Source: Streptomyces sp. WMMB303
Lineage (GTDB): Bacteria > Actinomycetota > Actinomycetes > Streptomycetales > Streptomycetaceae
DNA length: 64,000 nt
Reading direction: 5' to 3'
Assembly (NCBI RefSeq): GCF_029351045.1
Contig: NZ_JARKIN010000001.1
Span: 3,770,501-3,834,500, forward strand
Shown here in pieces: positions 17,905 through 25,504 of the stretch. How positions within the stretch are numbered: position 1 is the stretch's first letter; each line of letters opens with the position of its first letter. A program made the position numbers and the translations under genes. A model generated the notes under the pieces. The model was given only the letters and a program-made list of their open reading frames with translations, was not told the DNA's origin and searched no databases.

Positions 17905-19347
17905 ATGGCAGACAGCGGCACACGGGTGCTGAGTGTGGGCGCGCTGGCCCGCGTCGAGGGCGAGGGCGCCCTCCGGGTACGCGTCAGCGGGGACAGGGTC
18001 ACCGAGGCGCGGCTGAGCATCTACGAGCCGCCGCGGTTCTTCGAGGCCTTTCTGCGCGACCGCCGGCACACCGAGCCTCCGGACCTCACCTCGCGGGTGT
18101 GCGGTATCTGCCCGGTCGCCTACCAGACCAGTGCCTGCCACGCGATCGAGGACGCGTGCGGGGTCGCCGTGGGCGGACAGCTCGCCGCCCTGCGGCGCCT
18201 GCTCTACTGCGGCGAGTGGATCGAGAGCCACAGTCTGCACATCCATCTGCTGCACGCGCCCGACTTCCTCGGTGCCGACAGTGCTCTGGAGGTGTCCCAC
18301 CGGCATCGGGCGGCCATCGAGCGCGGGCTGCGGCTCAAGCAGGCGGGGAACAGCATCCTGGAGGTCCTCGGCGGGCGGGCGGTCCATCCGATCAACGTCC
18401 GTGTCGGCGGCTTCCACCGGGTTCCCTCGCGGGCCGAACTCCGCCCGCTGGCGGAGCGGCTGATGCGGGCCCGGGAGGACGCGCTGGCCGCCGTGGACTG
18501 GGTGGCCGGTTTCGACTTCCCCGAAGCGGAGTGCCGTGCCGACCTGTTCGCCCTGGCGGAACCGGGCACCTACGCCATCGAGCGGGGCGTTCCCACCGTG
18601 CTGCCCTACGGGGGCGGGGAGGCGCGCAGGTCGTTTCCGCTCGCCGAGTTCGGCGCGCATGTCGTCGAGGAGCAGGTGCCGTACTCCACCGCGCTGCAGG
18701 CCCGGCTGGACGGCCGTCGGCATCTCACCGGGGCGCTGGCCCGGTACGCCGTCAGCGGGCATCTGCTGCCGTCCGCGGTGCGGGAGGCGGCCCGGGCGGC
18801 CGGCCTGCCGGACCCGGCGTCGGGTGAGGTCTGCCGCAATCCGTTCCGCAGCATCGTCATCCGGGCCGTCGAGGTCCTCTACGCCGTGGAGGAGGCGCTG
18901 CGCCTGATCGAGCGCTACGAGCCGCCCGCGCGCGCCTCCCAGGAGGTGGCGCCGCGTGCCGGAACCGGTCACGGGGCCACCGAGGCGCCGCGCGGCCTGC
19001 TGTACCACCGCTACAGCCTGGACCTGGACGGGCTGGTCACCGATGCGAGCCTCATCCCGCCCACCTCGCAGAACCAGGGTGCCGTCGAGGATGAGTTGCG
19101 TCTGCTCGTCCAGAGGCGGCTGGCACGCGGGGAGGCCACGGACGCCGAGCTGGCGGGGCTGTGCGAACGCGCCATCCGCAACCACGACCCCTGCATCTCC
19201 TGCTCCGCGCACTTCCTCGACCTCACGGTGGTGCGGGAGCGGGAAGCGGACCGGCCGACCGCCTCGTCAGGGCGCGTCGGCGGACTCGGGCCGGGCGACG
19301 CACAGCGCCCAGATGACGAATCCGTAGAGCGCGATCAGCACGACTGA
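17905..19347 (+). CDS. hyhL: [NiFe]-hydrogenase large (alpha) subunit, group 3b
   Basis: A 480-residue catalytic subunit. All four nickel-ligand cysteines are present: RVCGIC (Cys 66 and 69) near the N-terminus and DPCISC (Cys 430 and 433), with His 436 marking the expected cleavage site. The L2 motif DPCISCSAH is typical of NAD(P)-linked group 3 enzymes. Forty-four residues follow His 436, so a long C-terminal peptide is left for the protease encoded at the head of the operon. The last 81 nt overlap the convergent DUF7144-type membrane gene. hyp genes for cofactor assembly are not in the window and must be elsewhere. Confidence 0.93.
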   Translation: MADSGTRVLSVGALARVEGEGALRVRVSGDRVTEARLSIYEPPRFFEAFLRDRRHTEPPDLTSRVCGICPVAYQTSACHAIEDACGVAVGGQLAALRRLLYCGEWIESHSLHIHLLHAPDFLGADSALEVSHRHRAAIERGLRLKQAGNSILEVLGGRAVHPINVRVGGFHRVPSRAELRPLAERLMRAREDALAAVDWVAGFDFPEAECRADLFALAEPGTYAIERGVPTVLPYGGGEARRSFPLAEFGAHVVEEQVPYSTALQARLDGRRHLTGALARYAVSGHLLPSAVREAARAAGLPDPASGEVCRNPFRSIVIRAVEVLYAVEEALRLIERYEPPARASQEVAPRAGTGHGATEAPRGLLYHRYSLDLDGLVTDASLIPPTSQNQGAVEDELRLLVQRRLARGEATDAELAGLCERAIRNHDPCISCSAHFLDLTVVREREADRPTASSGRVGGLGPGDAQRPDDESVERDQHD

Positions 19348-19686
19348 CCAGACCGGGTAGTAGGGAAGCGAGAGGAAGCTGCTCACCAGGAGCAGACCGG
19401 CGATGGTGACTCCGGCGACCCGGGCCCAGAGCGTGAGCTTGAAGAGGCTGAGCCCGGTCATCAGAGCCACGATGCCGAGAGCGAGATGGATCCAGCCCCA
19501 GCCCTCCACGTTGAACTCGAAGACGTAGTCGGGCGTGTTCACGAAGACGTTGTCGTTGGCGATGGCCATGATGCCGCGGAGGATGCCGAGCACTCCCCCG
19601 ATGACGAGCATCACCGCGGCGAACGTCGCTATACCGGCCGCCATCGGCTCCCGGTGCGATGCGGGGTGTTTCACAGCCTGTGTCAT
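19267..19686 (-). CDS. DUF7144-like four-helix membrane protein
   Basis: A 139-residue integral membrane protein with about four hydrophobic helices (beginning AGIATFAAVMLVIGGVLGI) and a short loop with FEFNVEGWGWIH between helices one and two. This layout matches a family of small actinobacterial membrane proteins of unknown role (DUF7144). The ATG at 19686 has AGGAG 5 nt upstream. Its 3' end overlaps the hydrogenase large-subunit gene tail to tail by 81 nt. Confidence 0.85.
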   Translation of the reverse strand: MTQAVKHPASHREPMAAGIATFAAVMLVIGGVLGILRGIMAIANDNVFVNTPDYVFEFNVEGWGWIHLALGIVALMTGLSLFKLTLWARVAGVTIAGLLLVSSFLSLPYYPVWSVVLIALYGFVIWALCVARPESADAP

Positions 19687-19728
19687 GAGTACTCCTCGGT
19701 TGCTCGGCCTGTGCGGCCGACTCGGATG

Positions 19729-20361
19729 TCACGCCAGGATCAGTACGACGAAGATCAGGCACACGATGATGTTGACCAGCCAGCTGTTGTTGTTCATCCA
19801 GTCACGCAGGCCGGGCATCGCGGACGCGGCCCGATGGCCCAGGAGCACGCGCAGCAGCAGCGGTGTCGCGGCGACCAGGGTGGTGAGGGCGATGAACGGC
19901 AGCGCGTCGACGAACGAGCCGTGGCCCTGGTCCAGGTGGACGCCGACGGTGAGCATCACCATCAGGTCGGAGGGCATCAGCAGCACGACCAGCAGGCCCG
20001 TCTCGAACGCCTTCCGGGTGTCGGCCGACATCAGCGCGTGCAGCCACTTCGGCGGTTCGACGGTCTCCCGTTTCCGCCAGTTCCGCAGCGCGGCCAGGAT
20101 CAGCAGGGCCACCAGCACGTACTGGATCACCCGGCCGACGGAGCTCTTGTCCTCCGAGCTTCCGAGGTCGACGGCACCGCCCAGCGCGGTGGCGATGCCG
20201 AGCATGACGGCCACGCCCAGCGACGTGCCGATCAGCACTCCGGTCACGAAGCCCAGGGAGACCCGCACAGCCCGTTGCGCCGTGGCCAGAATGACGGCCG
20301 ACATGATCTGGGGTCCTGCCATCATGGTGATGGCGAGCGGCAGAATCTTCAGGCTGTCCAT
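19729..20361 (-). CDS. GAP/SfLAP-family membrane protein
   Basis: A 210-residue membrane protein with about six helices. The start (LPLAITMMAGPQIMSAVILA) and the later GVLIGTSLGVAV fit the GAP family, which includes the mycobacterial sulfolipid-1-addressing protein. Members are thought to export lipids, but the substrate here is unknown. I chose the ATG at 20361; another ATG at 20373 is equally open, and neither has a good Shine-Dalgarno. It lies 42 nt upstream of the DUF7144-type gene on the same strand, so the two may be cotranscribed. Confidence 0.8.
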   Translation of the reverse strand: MDSLKILPLAITMMAGPQIMSAVILATAQRAVRVSLGFVTGVLIGTSLGVAVMLGIATALGGAVDLGSSEDKSSVGRVIQYVLVALLILAALRNWRKRETVEPPKWLHALMSADTRKAFETGLLVVLLMPSDLMVMLTVGVHLDQGHGSFVDALPFIALTTLVAATPLLLRVLLGHRAASAMPGLRDWMNNNSWLVNIIVCLIFVVLILA

Positions 20362-20618
20362 AGGAAACGCCATCCGTGCAGGTGCTGACGACAGCAGTCG
20401 CGTGCCTGCTGCGCAGGCCCTGACGCGGCTCCCCTCCGCTCTTGCGGTTACCTCAATTGGACCAGCGCCACCGTCAGCCGCATCCGAACGTAGTCCGAAC
20501 GGGTGAACCAGACGGTCGACCGGACCGTGCCGGGCCCCCGGTGCGGGCCTCCGCGGGGGCAGCCGGGACGAGTGCGGCGACCTGGTCACTCTTCGTGCAT
20601 GCCGCTCTCCCGGGTAAA

Positions 20619-20634
20619 ATACCTAGAGGGGTAT
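20619..20634 (+). promoter_or_regulatory. CsoR/CstR-type operator overlapping the promoter
   Basis: ATACC-N6-GGTAT forms a 16-bp near-palindrome with a G-rich centre, the pattern bound by CsoR/CstR-type repressors. TAAAAT at 20615-20620 could be the -10 of the promoter it covers. It lies 30 nt before the repressor start, suggesting autorepression. Confidence 0.6.
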
Positions 20635-20663
20635 ATCGAACGGAGTAGGCGAACGGAGTTGCC

Positions 20664-20945
20664 ATGGAACTGTCGATGGCGGCCGAGGAACTCAGAACCG
20701 TGGTCAATCGGCTGCGCCGGGCGCAGGGGCAGATCGCCGGAGTGATCAAAATGATCGAGGAAGGGCGGGACTGCGAGGACGTGGTCACACAGCTCGCCGC
20801 CGCCTCCCGGGCGCTGGACCGGGCGGGTTTCGCCATCATCGCCACCGGACTGCAGCACTGCCTGACCGGTACGGACCTGGCCGAAGGTGAGGACCGCGAG
20901 CAGTTGCGGGCCCGCCTGGAGAAACTCTTCCTCTCCCTGGCCTGA
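20664..20945 (+). CDS. CsoR/RcnR-family repressor of CstR (persulfide-sensing) type
   Basis: A 93-residue all-helical repressor of the DUF156 family. The two regulatory cysteines are Cys37 (GRDCEDV) and Cys66 (LQHCL), 29 residues apart as in CstR. The copper-binding His that CsoR has four residues before the second Cys is Gly62 here, so copper sensing is unlikely and persulfide or sulfur-species sensing is favoured. The ATG at 20664 has GGAG 5-6 nt upstream. A matching operator lies in its own promoter, and a DUF302 gene follows on the same strand. Confidence 0.88.
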   Translation: MELSMAAEELRTVVNRLRRAQGQIAGVIKMIEEGRDCEDVVTQLAAASRALDRAGFAIIATGLQHCLTGTDLAEGEDREQLRARLEKLFLSLA

Positions 20946-21070
20946 AGCCCCCGCCACGCTCCCCCGGCCCGCCCGGCGCCCGCGGCCGGTTCCCGGCGTG
21001 TCCCCGCACTCCCCCAGGGCTGCGGTGGGATACAGGGAGACCACCGCCCCCACCCCGCCGAGGAGTTCCC

Positions 21071-21466
21071 GTGCCCTACGACCGCACCGTCACTCTCGAC
21101 ACCGACTTCGCCACCGCGGTGGCCGCCGTCCGCGCGGCACTCGCGGAGGAGGGATTCGGCATCCTCAGCGAGATCGACGTCCGCGCGACACTGAAGGCCA
21201 AACTCGACCACGACACGGGGGACTACCTGATCCTCGGCGCCTGCAACGCGCCCCTGGCCCGGCAGGCGCTGGAGGCGGACCGCAGCATCGGCCTGCTCCT
21301 GCCGTGCAACGTGGTCGTACGGCGCGACGGCGACCGTACGGTCGTGCAGGCCCTGGATCCGGACACCATGGTCACCCTCACCGGGCTGCCCGCTCTGCAG
21401 CCCGTGGCCTCGGAAGCCATCAGGCGCCTGGACGCCGCCCTCGCCGCGCTGCCCGGCATCGGCTGA
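21071..21466 (+). CDS. DUF302-domain protein
   Basis: A 131-residue soluble protein covering the whole DUF302 domain, with the typical FGILSEIDVRATLKAKL and GACNAPLARQALEAD segments. The biochemical role of the family is not established, though members often sit beside CsoR/CstR-type repressors and sulfur or metal homeostasis genes. The ATG follows GAGGAG 6 nt upstream. It starts 125 nt after the repressor gene, probably within the same transcript, and a bidirectional hairpin follows it. Confidence 0.88.
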   Translation: MPYDRTVTLDTDFATAVAAVRAALAEEGFGILSEIDVRATLKAKLDHDTGDYLILGACNAPLARQALEADRSIGLLLPCNVVVRRDGDRTVVQALDPDTMVTLTGLPALQPVASEAIRRLDAALAALPGIG

Positions 21467-21525
21467 GCACCGCCGGGGGGCGTACCTGCCCCGCACGCAG
21501 ACGGGCCCGCACGGCACGGAATCGA

Positions 21526-21562
21526 CGGGTTCCCCCACGGTGACGGCCGTGGGGGAAACCCG
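21526..21562. terminator. bidirectional terminator hairpin
   Basis: The arms CGGGTTCCCCCACGG and CCGTGGGGGAAACCCG pair across a 6-nt loop with a single bulged A. The hairpin lies between the ends of the convergent DUF302 and fasciclin genes and can serve both. Confidence 0.7.
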
Positions 21563-21599
21563 CCGCGCTGTCCGGAAAGCCCGCTCCGCGGGGTGACGC

Positions 21600-22262
21600 T
21601 TACTTGGGAGGCATCAGCACGGTGTCGATGATGTGGACGGTGGCGTTGGCGGTCTTCACGTTGCCGCAGCCGATCTTGGCGTCATCGTTGACCGTGTAGG
21701 AGTCCCCGGACCCCTTGGTGGTGAGCTTCTGCTTCTCCAGGGTCGCGTACTCCCCGTCCTTCAGCTCGGGCTTGCCCAGCGGCTTGCCGACCACGTGGTA
21801 GGTCAGCACCTTGGTGAGCATCTTCTTGTCGTTGAGCACCTTCTCCAGGTCGGCCTTCGGAATCTTGTCGAAGGCGTCGTTGGTCGGCGCGAACACGGTG
21901 ATGTTCTCGCTGCTGTTGAGCGTGTCGACCAGTCCGGCCTTCTTGACGGCGGAGACCAGCGTGGAGAGCTCGGGGTTGTTGGAGGCGGCAGTCGCGACCG
22001 GGTCCTGGGCCATCCCCTTGAAGCTGCCCTTGCCCGTCTTGGGCACCGAGGCACAGGCCGGACCGAAGGTGTCCATGGCCATGTCGTCGCTGCTGTCCTG
22101 CTTGTCGCTCTTTTCGCTCTTGTCGCTCTGCTTCTGCTCGCTCTTGCTCCCCTCGGACTTGTCGCCACCGCTGTCGCCGCTGCCACAGGCGGCCAGCCCG
22201 AACGGCAGTACGAGGGCAGCGGTGGCGGCCAGCAGAGCGTGACGGGTGCGATTGCGGTTCAT
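21600..22262 (-). CDS. fasciclin-domain lipoprotein
   Basis: A 220-residue secreted lipoprotein. The signal peptide ends in a lipobox (LAAC, Cys26), a linker of about 40 residues rich in Lys, Ser and Asp follows, and the fasciclin (FAS1) domain runs to the end with the H1 segment NITVFAPTNDAF and the YHVV motif. Related mycobacterial proteins (MPT70/MPT83) are controlled by SigK, and a sigK-rskA pair lies 8 kb away in this window. The start has AGGAG 8 nt upstream. The gene lies 106 nt after the molybdoenzyme gene and may be cotranscribed with it; I found no copy of the island's promoter motif directly before it. Confidence 0.92.
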   Translation of the reverse strand: MNRNRTRHALLAATAALVLPFGLAACGSGDSGGDKSEGSKSEQKQSDKSEKSDKQDSSDDMAMDTFGPACASVPKTGKGSFKGMAQDPVATAASNNPELSTLVSAVKKAGLVDTLNSSENITVFAPTNDAFDKIPKADLEKVLNDKKMLTKVLTYHVVGKPLGKPELKDGEYATLEKQKLTTKGSGDSYTVNDDAKIGCGNVKTANATVHIIDTVLMPPK

Positions 22263-22300
22263 TCTTCACTCCTACGTGGATATCTGGTGCGGTTGCAGAT

Positions 22301-22322
22301 GCGGATCACGGGTGTGATCCGC
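22301..22322. repeat. perfect inverted repeat between the molybdoenzyme and fasciclin genes
   Basis: GCGGATCAC (22301-22309) and GTGATCCGC (22314-22322) pair across a 4-nt loop GGGT. It lies 38 nt upstream of the fasciclin start and 46 nt after the molybdoenzyme stop, so it may be a weak terminator, an RNA-processing site or an operator. Confidence 0.45.
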
Positions 22323-22368
22323 GGGATTCGCCCGGCGCCGGAGGGATCCGGCGGGCGCGACGAGCGGT

Positions 22369-24006
22369 TCAGGTCACGTTGACCACCACCGAGTGGCGCC
22401 CGGTGGCACCGTCGGGGACCGTGCCGACCCGGTCCGCGGTCTGGGTACGGCCCTTCTTGTCGGTGGCACGGACCTGGAGGGTGTGGGAGCCGGGTTCGGC
22501 GTCCCATTCCCACAGCCACTGGCGCCAGGTGTCCTGGCTGTCCTCCTCGGCCAACCGCGCGGTACGCCAGGGCGCGTCGTCCACCCGGACCTCCACGCGG
22601 GCTATGCCGCGGTGCTGCGCCCAGGCCACTCCGGCCACCGTGACCTTGCCGGAGCGGACGTCGGCGAGCGGCCGGGGGGTGTCGATACGGGACTGGATCT
22701 TGATGGGCGCCTCGCGGGCCCAGTCCCGCTTGACCCAGTAGACGTCCACGTCCTCGAAGCGGGTGAGCTCCAGCTCGCGCAGCCACTTGCAGGCCGACAC
22801 ATAGCCGTACAGGCCCGGCACCAGCATGCGGACCGGGAAGCCGTGCTCGAAGGGCAGCGGCTCGCCGTTCATGCCCACCGCGAGCATCGCGTCACGGCCG
22901 TCCATGACCGTCTCCACCGGGCTGCCGAGGGTAATGCCGTCCTCGGAACGCGCCACCAGCTGATCGGCCGGTCCGCCCTTGGACGGGGGACGGACCCCGG
23001 CCTCGCGCAGCAGCGGGGCCAGCGGGACACCCAGCCAGCGCGCGTTGCCGACGTAGGAGCCGCCCACCTGGTTGGAGACACAGGTCATGGTGATGTCCCG
23101 CTCGATCAGGCCGCGTTCGAGCAGCGCCGCGAAGTCGAGGGTCACCGGCCGGGACACCCCCTTACCGTGGATGCGCAGACTCCAGTCCTCGGTGGTCAGC
23201 CGCGGGACGCGCAGCAGGGTGTCCACCCGGTAGAAGCGGGAGTTGGGGGTGATGAAGTCGCCCAGCCCGTCCACCCGGAGTTCGGCACCCCGGGGTACGG
23301 GCGCCGCTCGCGAGGACGGCGCGGGCAGCGTCACTGCCTCGCGGGACGCCTCGGCCGCGGCGCCGCGTGCGGCCCCCAGGAACCGGCCCAGCCAGCCGGC
23401 ACCGGTCGCGGTGACCGCCACCGCCCCCGCGGCGAGGACAAAGCCGCGGCGGCCGGTCGGAGCCACTCGTGCCACCGGACCCGGGAGCGCCGGTTCGGTG
23501 TCGTCCCGGTCCGCGCGCAGGAAGCCGACCAGGAGATGGAGCACGGCCGCTCCGGCCACCGCCCCCGCCAAGGAGGGCACCACGTCGGTGTACTGGCCCT
23601 CCGGGCGGCTGAGCGCGGTCGCCGCGCCGACGATGCCGAACAGCAGCACCCCGCCCGCACCGGCCCTCCGGTACCGCAGTGAGACGACACCCAGCGCCGC
23701 TGCGCACAGCGCCAGCACCACCGCCATGCCGAGCTGGAGGACGAACTTGTCGTCGCTGCCGAAGGTGCGGATCGCCCAGTCCTTGACCGGAGTCGGCGTC
23801 GCGTCGATCGCCGCGCCGCCCACGACCACCAGCGGACCGCTGCGTGGCCGCACGGCCGCGGCCACCAGCTCGGCGACCGCCAGCGCGGCGTAGCCGGCCA
23901 GCAGGCCGCACAGCCCCGCCAGCCCCGCACGGGCGGCCCGTGCGGCAGGCATACGCGGCGACTCGGGCTGCTGCCCGCCGGCCGAGGTCTCTTCCGTCTC
24001 ACTCAC
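22369..24006 (-). CDS. membrane-anchored molybdopterin oxidoreductase (sulfite oxidase fold)
   Basis: A 545-residue enzyme with four to five N-terminal membrane helices (residues about 20-200) followed by an extracytoplasmic sulfite-oxidase-type domain. The molybdenum-ligand region reads DITMTCVSNQVGGSYVGNARW; the Cys is the expected ligand. A C-terminal immunoglobulin-like dimerisation domain ends in SVVVNVT. The substrate is unknown. The GTG at 24006 is preferred because a promoter of the SigK type (24014-24041) has its -10 only 7 nt upstream, which predicts a leaderless transcript starting at or next to this GTG; the longer frame would include the promoter itself. Confidence 0.88.
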   Translation of the reverse strand: MSETEETSAGGQQPESPRMPAARAARAGLAGLCGLLAGYAALAVAELVAAAVRPRSGPLVVVGGAAIDATPTPVKDWAIRTFGSDDKFVLQLGMAVVLALCAAALGVVSLRYRRAGAGGVLLFGIVGAATALSRPEGQYTDVVPSLAGAVAGAAVLHLLVGFLRADRDDTEPALPGPVARVAPTGRRGFVLAAGAVAVTATGAGWLGRFLGAARGAAAEASREAVTLPAPSSRAAPVPRGAELRVDGLGDFITPNSRFYRVDTLLRVPRLTTEDWSLRIHGKGVSRPVTLDFAALLERGLIERDITMTCVSNQVGGSYVGNARWLGVPLAPLLREAGVRPPSKGGPADQLVARSEDGITLGSPVETVMDGRDAMLAVGMNGEPLPFEHGFPVRMLVPGLYGYVSACKWLRELELTRFEDVDVYWVKRDWAREAPIKIQSRIDTPRPLADVRSGKVTVAGVAWAQHRGIARVEVRVDDAPWRTARLAEEDSQDTWRQWLWEWDAEPGSHTLQVRATDKKGRTQTADRVGTVPDGATGRHSVVVNVT

Positions 24007-24013
24007 GCCCCTG

Positions 24014-24041
24014 CTTCGGGTCCCGGAGCACGGCGGATTGG
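24014..24041 (-). promoter_or_regulatory. SigK-type promoter of the molybdoenzyme gene
   Basis: On the minus strand this reads CCAATCC, 15 nt, CCGAAG. The same -35/spacer/-10 layout occurs before the divergent lipid operon (24109-24136) and before sigK (31243-31270). It resembles the CCATCC/CCGAAT type described for mycobacterial SigK. The -10 ends 7 nt before the GTG start. Confidence 0.65.
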
Positions 24042-24108
24042 TCGACCCGCGAAAAGAATGAATCTTTCTCCGGGAGTTGACACCGGGGAGCGGACTTCCC
24101 CATCCGGC

Positions 24109-24136
24109 CCAATCCGTCATGCGTGCGGCTCCGAAT
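24109..24136 (+). promoter_or_regulatory. SigK-type promoter of the FAD oxidoreductase/lipid operon
   Basis: CCAATCC at 24109-24115, 15 nt, then CCGAAT at 24131-24136. The motif matches the two other copies in this island in both hexamers and spacer length. It predicts a transcript starting about 24143 with a leader of about 63 nt before the first gene of the operon. Confidence 0.65.
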
Positions 24137-24205
24137 CACCTTCGGCTACCCGTCCCGGGTGGTGTCCGGACGCGTGCTCACACGCGCGGCGAGAAGAGGA
24201 GCGGC

Positions 24206-25504
24206 ATGGCGGCACAGCGGCGGAGGACGGCCGTGATCGGCAGTGGGATCGCGGGGCTGACGGCGGCCTGGCTGCTGCGCACCACCGACGAGGTGACCCT
24301 CTTCGAGGCCGACGACCGGCTCGGTGGGCACACCCACACTCATGAGGTCGTCACGGCGGACGGCCGCCCGCTGCCCGTGGACTCCGGGTTCATCGTCCAC
24401 AACACGCGCACCTACCCCCTGCTGACCCGGCTGTTCGGCGAACTCGGCGTGGCCACACAGGAGTCGGAGATGAGCATGTCGGTGCAGTGCGGGGGCTGCG
24501 GACTGGAGTACGCGGGAGCCAAGGGGCCCAGCGGGTTGTTCCCCCGCCCCGGACACCTGCTGCGCGGCCGCTACCTGCGGATGCTCGCCGAGGTCCCCGT
24601 CTTCCACCGGCGGGCCCTGCGGACCCTGGCCGCGGAGGAGGACCTGCCGGCGGACGGCTCCGGCTCCCCGCAGACCCTGGGCGCCTTCGTGCGGGGCGGC
24701 GGCTTCTCCGGCTACTTCACCTCCCACTATCTGGCGCCGCTCGTCTCGGCCGTGTGGTCCTGCGCGCCGGACACCGCCCTGCAGTACCCGGCGCGCTATC
24801 TCTTCCGCTTCCTGTCCCAGCACGGAATGCTCGGCATCGGCGGCTCACCGGTGTGGCGCACCGTCACCGGCGGCTCGCACACCTATGTGCAGCGGATCGC
24901 CAAGGAACTGCCCGACGTCCGCACCTCGGCGCCGGTGCGCGCGGTCCGCCGGCACTCCACCGGGGGCGCCGGGGCCGAGATCGTCACCGCCGACGGCCAC
25001 GAGCACCACTACGACAAGGTCGTCCTGGCCGTCCACGCGGACCAGGCGCTGCGGGTGCTGGAGCGGCCGACCGAGGACGAGAAGCGGGTGCTCGGCGCCT
25101 TCCGCTGGTCCCGCAACCCGGCGCTGCTGCACACCGACAGCACCGTGCTGCCGCGCTCACCGGGCGCCGGGGCGAGCTGGAACTACCGGATGCCGGACTG
25201 CACCGCTCCACCCGGCCGGGTCCGGGTCAGCTACGACATGACCCGGCTGCAGCACCTCGCGGCCCCGGGCCGCTACGTGGTCTCCCTCGGCGAGGGTGAG
25301 CACGTCGACCCGAGCCGGGTGCTGGCGCGGATGGTCTACGAGCACCCCGTCTACACACCGGAGTCGGTCGCCGCCCAGAGCAGGGTGCCACAGCTCGAGA
25401 GCGGACCCGTGGTGTACGCGGGCGCCTGGCACGGCTGGGGGTTCCACGAGGACGGCTGCCGCTCCGGCGTCGCCGCGGCGCGCGCCCTGGGGGTGCGCTG
25501 GTGA
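24206..25504 (+). CDS. FAD-dependent oxidoreductase (flavin amine oxidase-like)
   Basis: A 432-residue flavoenzyme with an N-terminal FAD-binding Rossmann motif (VIGSGIAGLTAAWLL) and the conserved FEADDRLGGHTHTH segment, ending in AWHGWGFHEDG. Homologues occur next to DUF1365 and cyclopropane-synthase-like genes, for example at the mycobacterial sigK locus, where they are thought to act on acyl chains of phospholipids. The ATG at 24206 has AGAGGAG 4 nt upstream. The stop overlaps the GTG of the DUF1365 gene (GTGA). It is the first gene of a five-gene coupled operon under a SigK-type promoter. Confidence 0.9.
   Translation: MAAQRRRTAVIGSGIAGLTAAWLLRTTDEVTLFEADDRLGGHTHTHEVVTADGRPLPVDSGFIVHNTRTYPLLTRLFGELGVATQESEMSMSVQCGGCGLEYAGAKGPSGLFPRPGHLLRGRYLRMLAEVPVFHRRALRTLAAEEDLPADGSGSPQTLGAFVRGGGFSGYFTSHYLAPLVSAVWSCAPDTALQYPARYLFRFLSQHGMLGIGGSPVWRTVTGGSHTYVQRIAKELPDVRTSAPVRAVRRHSTGGAGAEIVTADGHEHHYDKVVLAVHADQALRVLERPTEDEKRVLGAFRWSRNPALLHTDSTVLPRSPGAGASWNYRMPDCTAPPGRVRVSYDMTRLQHLAAPGRYVVSLGEGEHVDPSRVLARMVYEHPVYTPESVAAQSRVPQLESGPVVYAGAWHGWGFHEDGCRSGVAAARALGVRW

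Noticed and set aside
22326..22350. GCGAAT/CGGATCC on the minus strand as a SigK promoter for the fasciclin gene
   Set aside because: Spacer is only 12 nt and both hexamers deviate from the other copies.
24100..24136. CCATCC at 24100-24105 as the -35 of the lipid operon promoter
   Set aside because: The spacer to CCGAAT would be 25 nt, too long; CCAATCC at 24109 with 15 nt matches the two other promoters.
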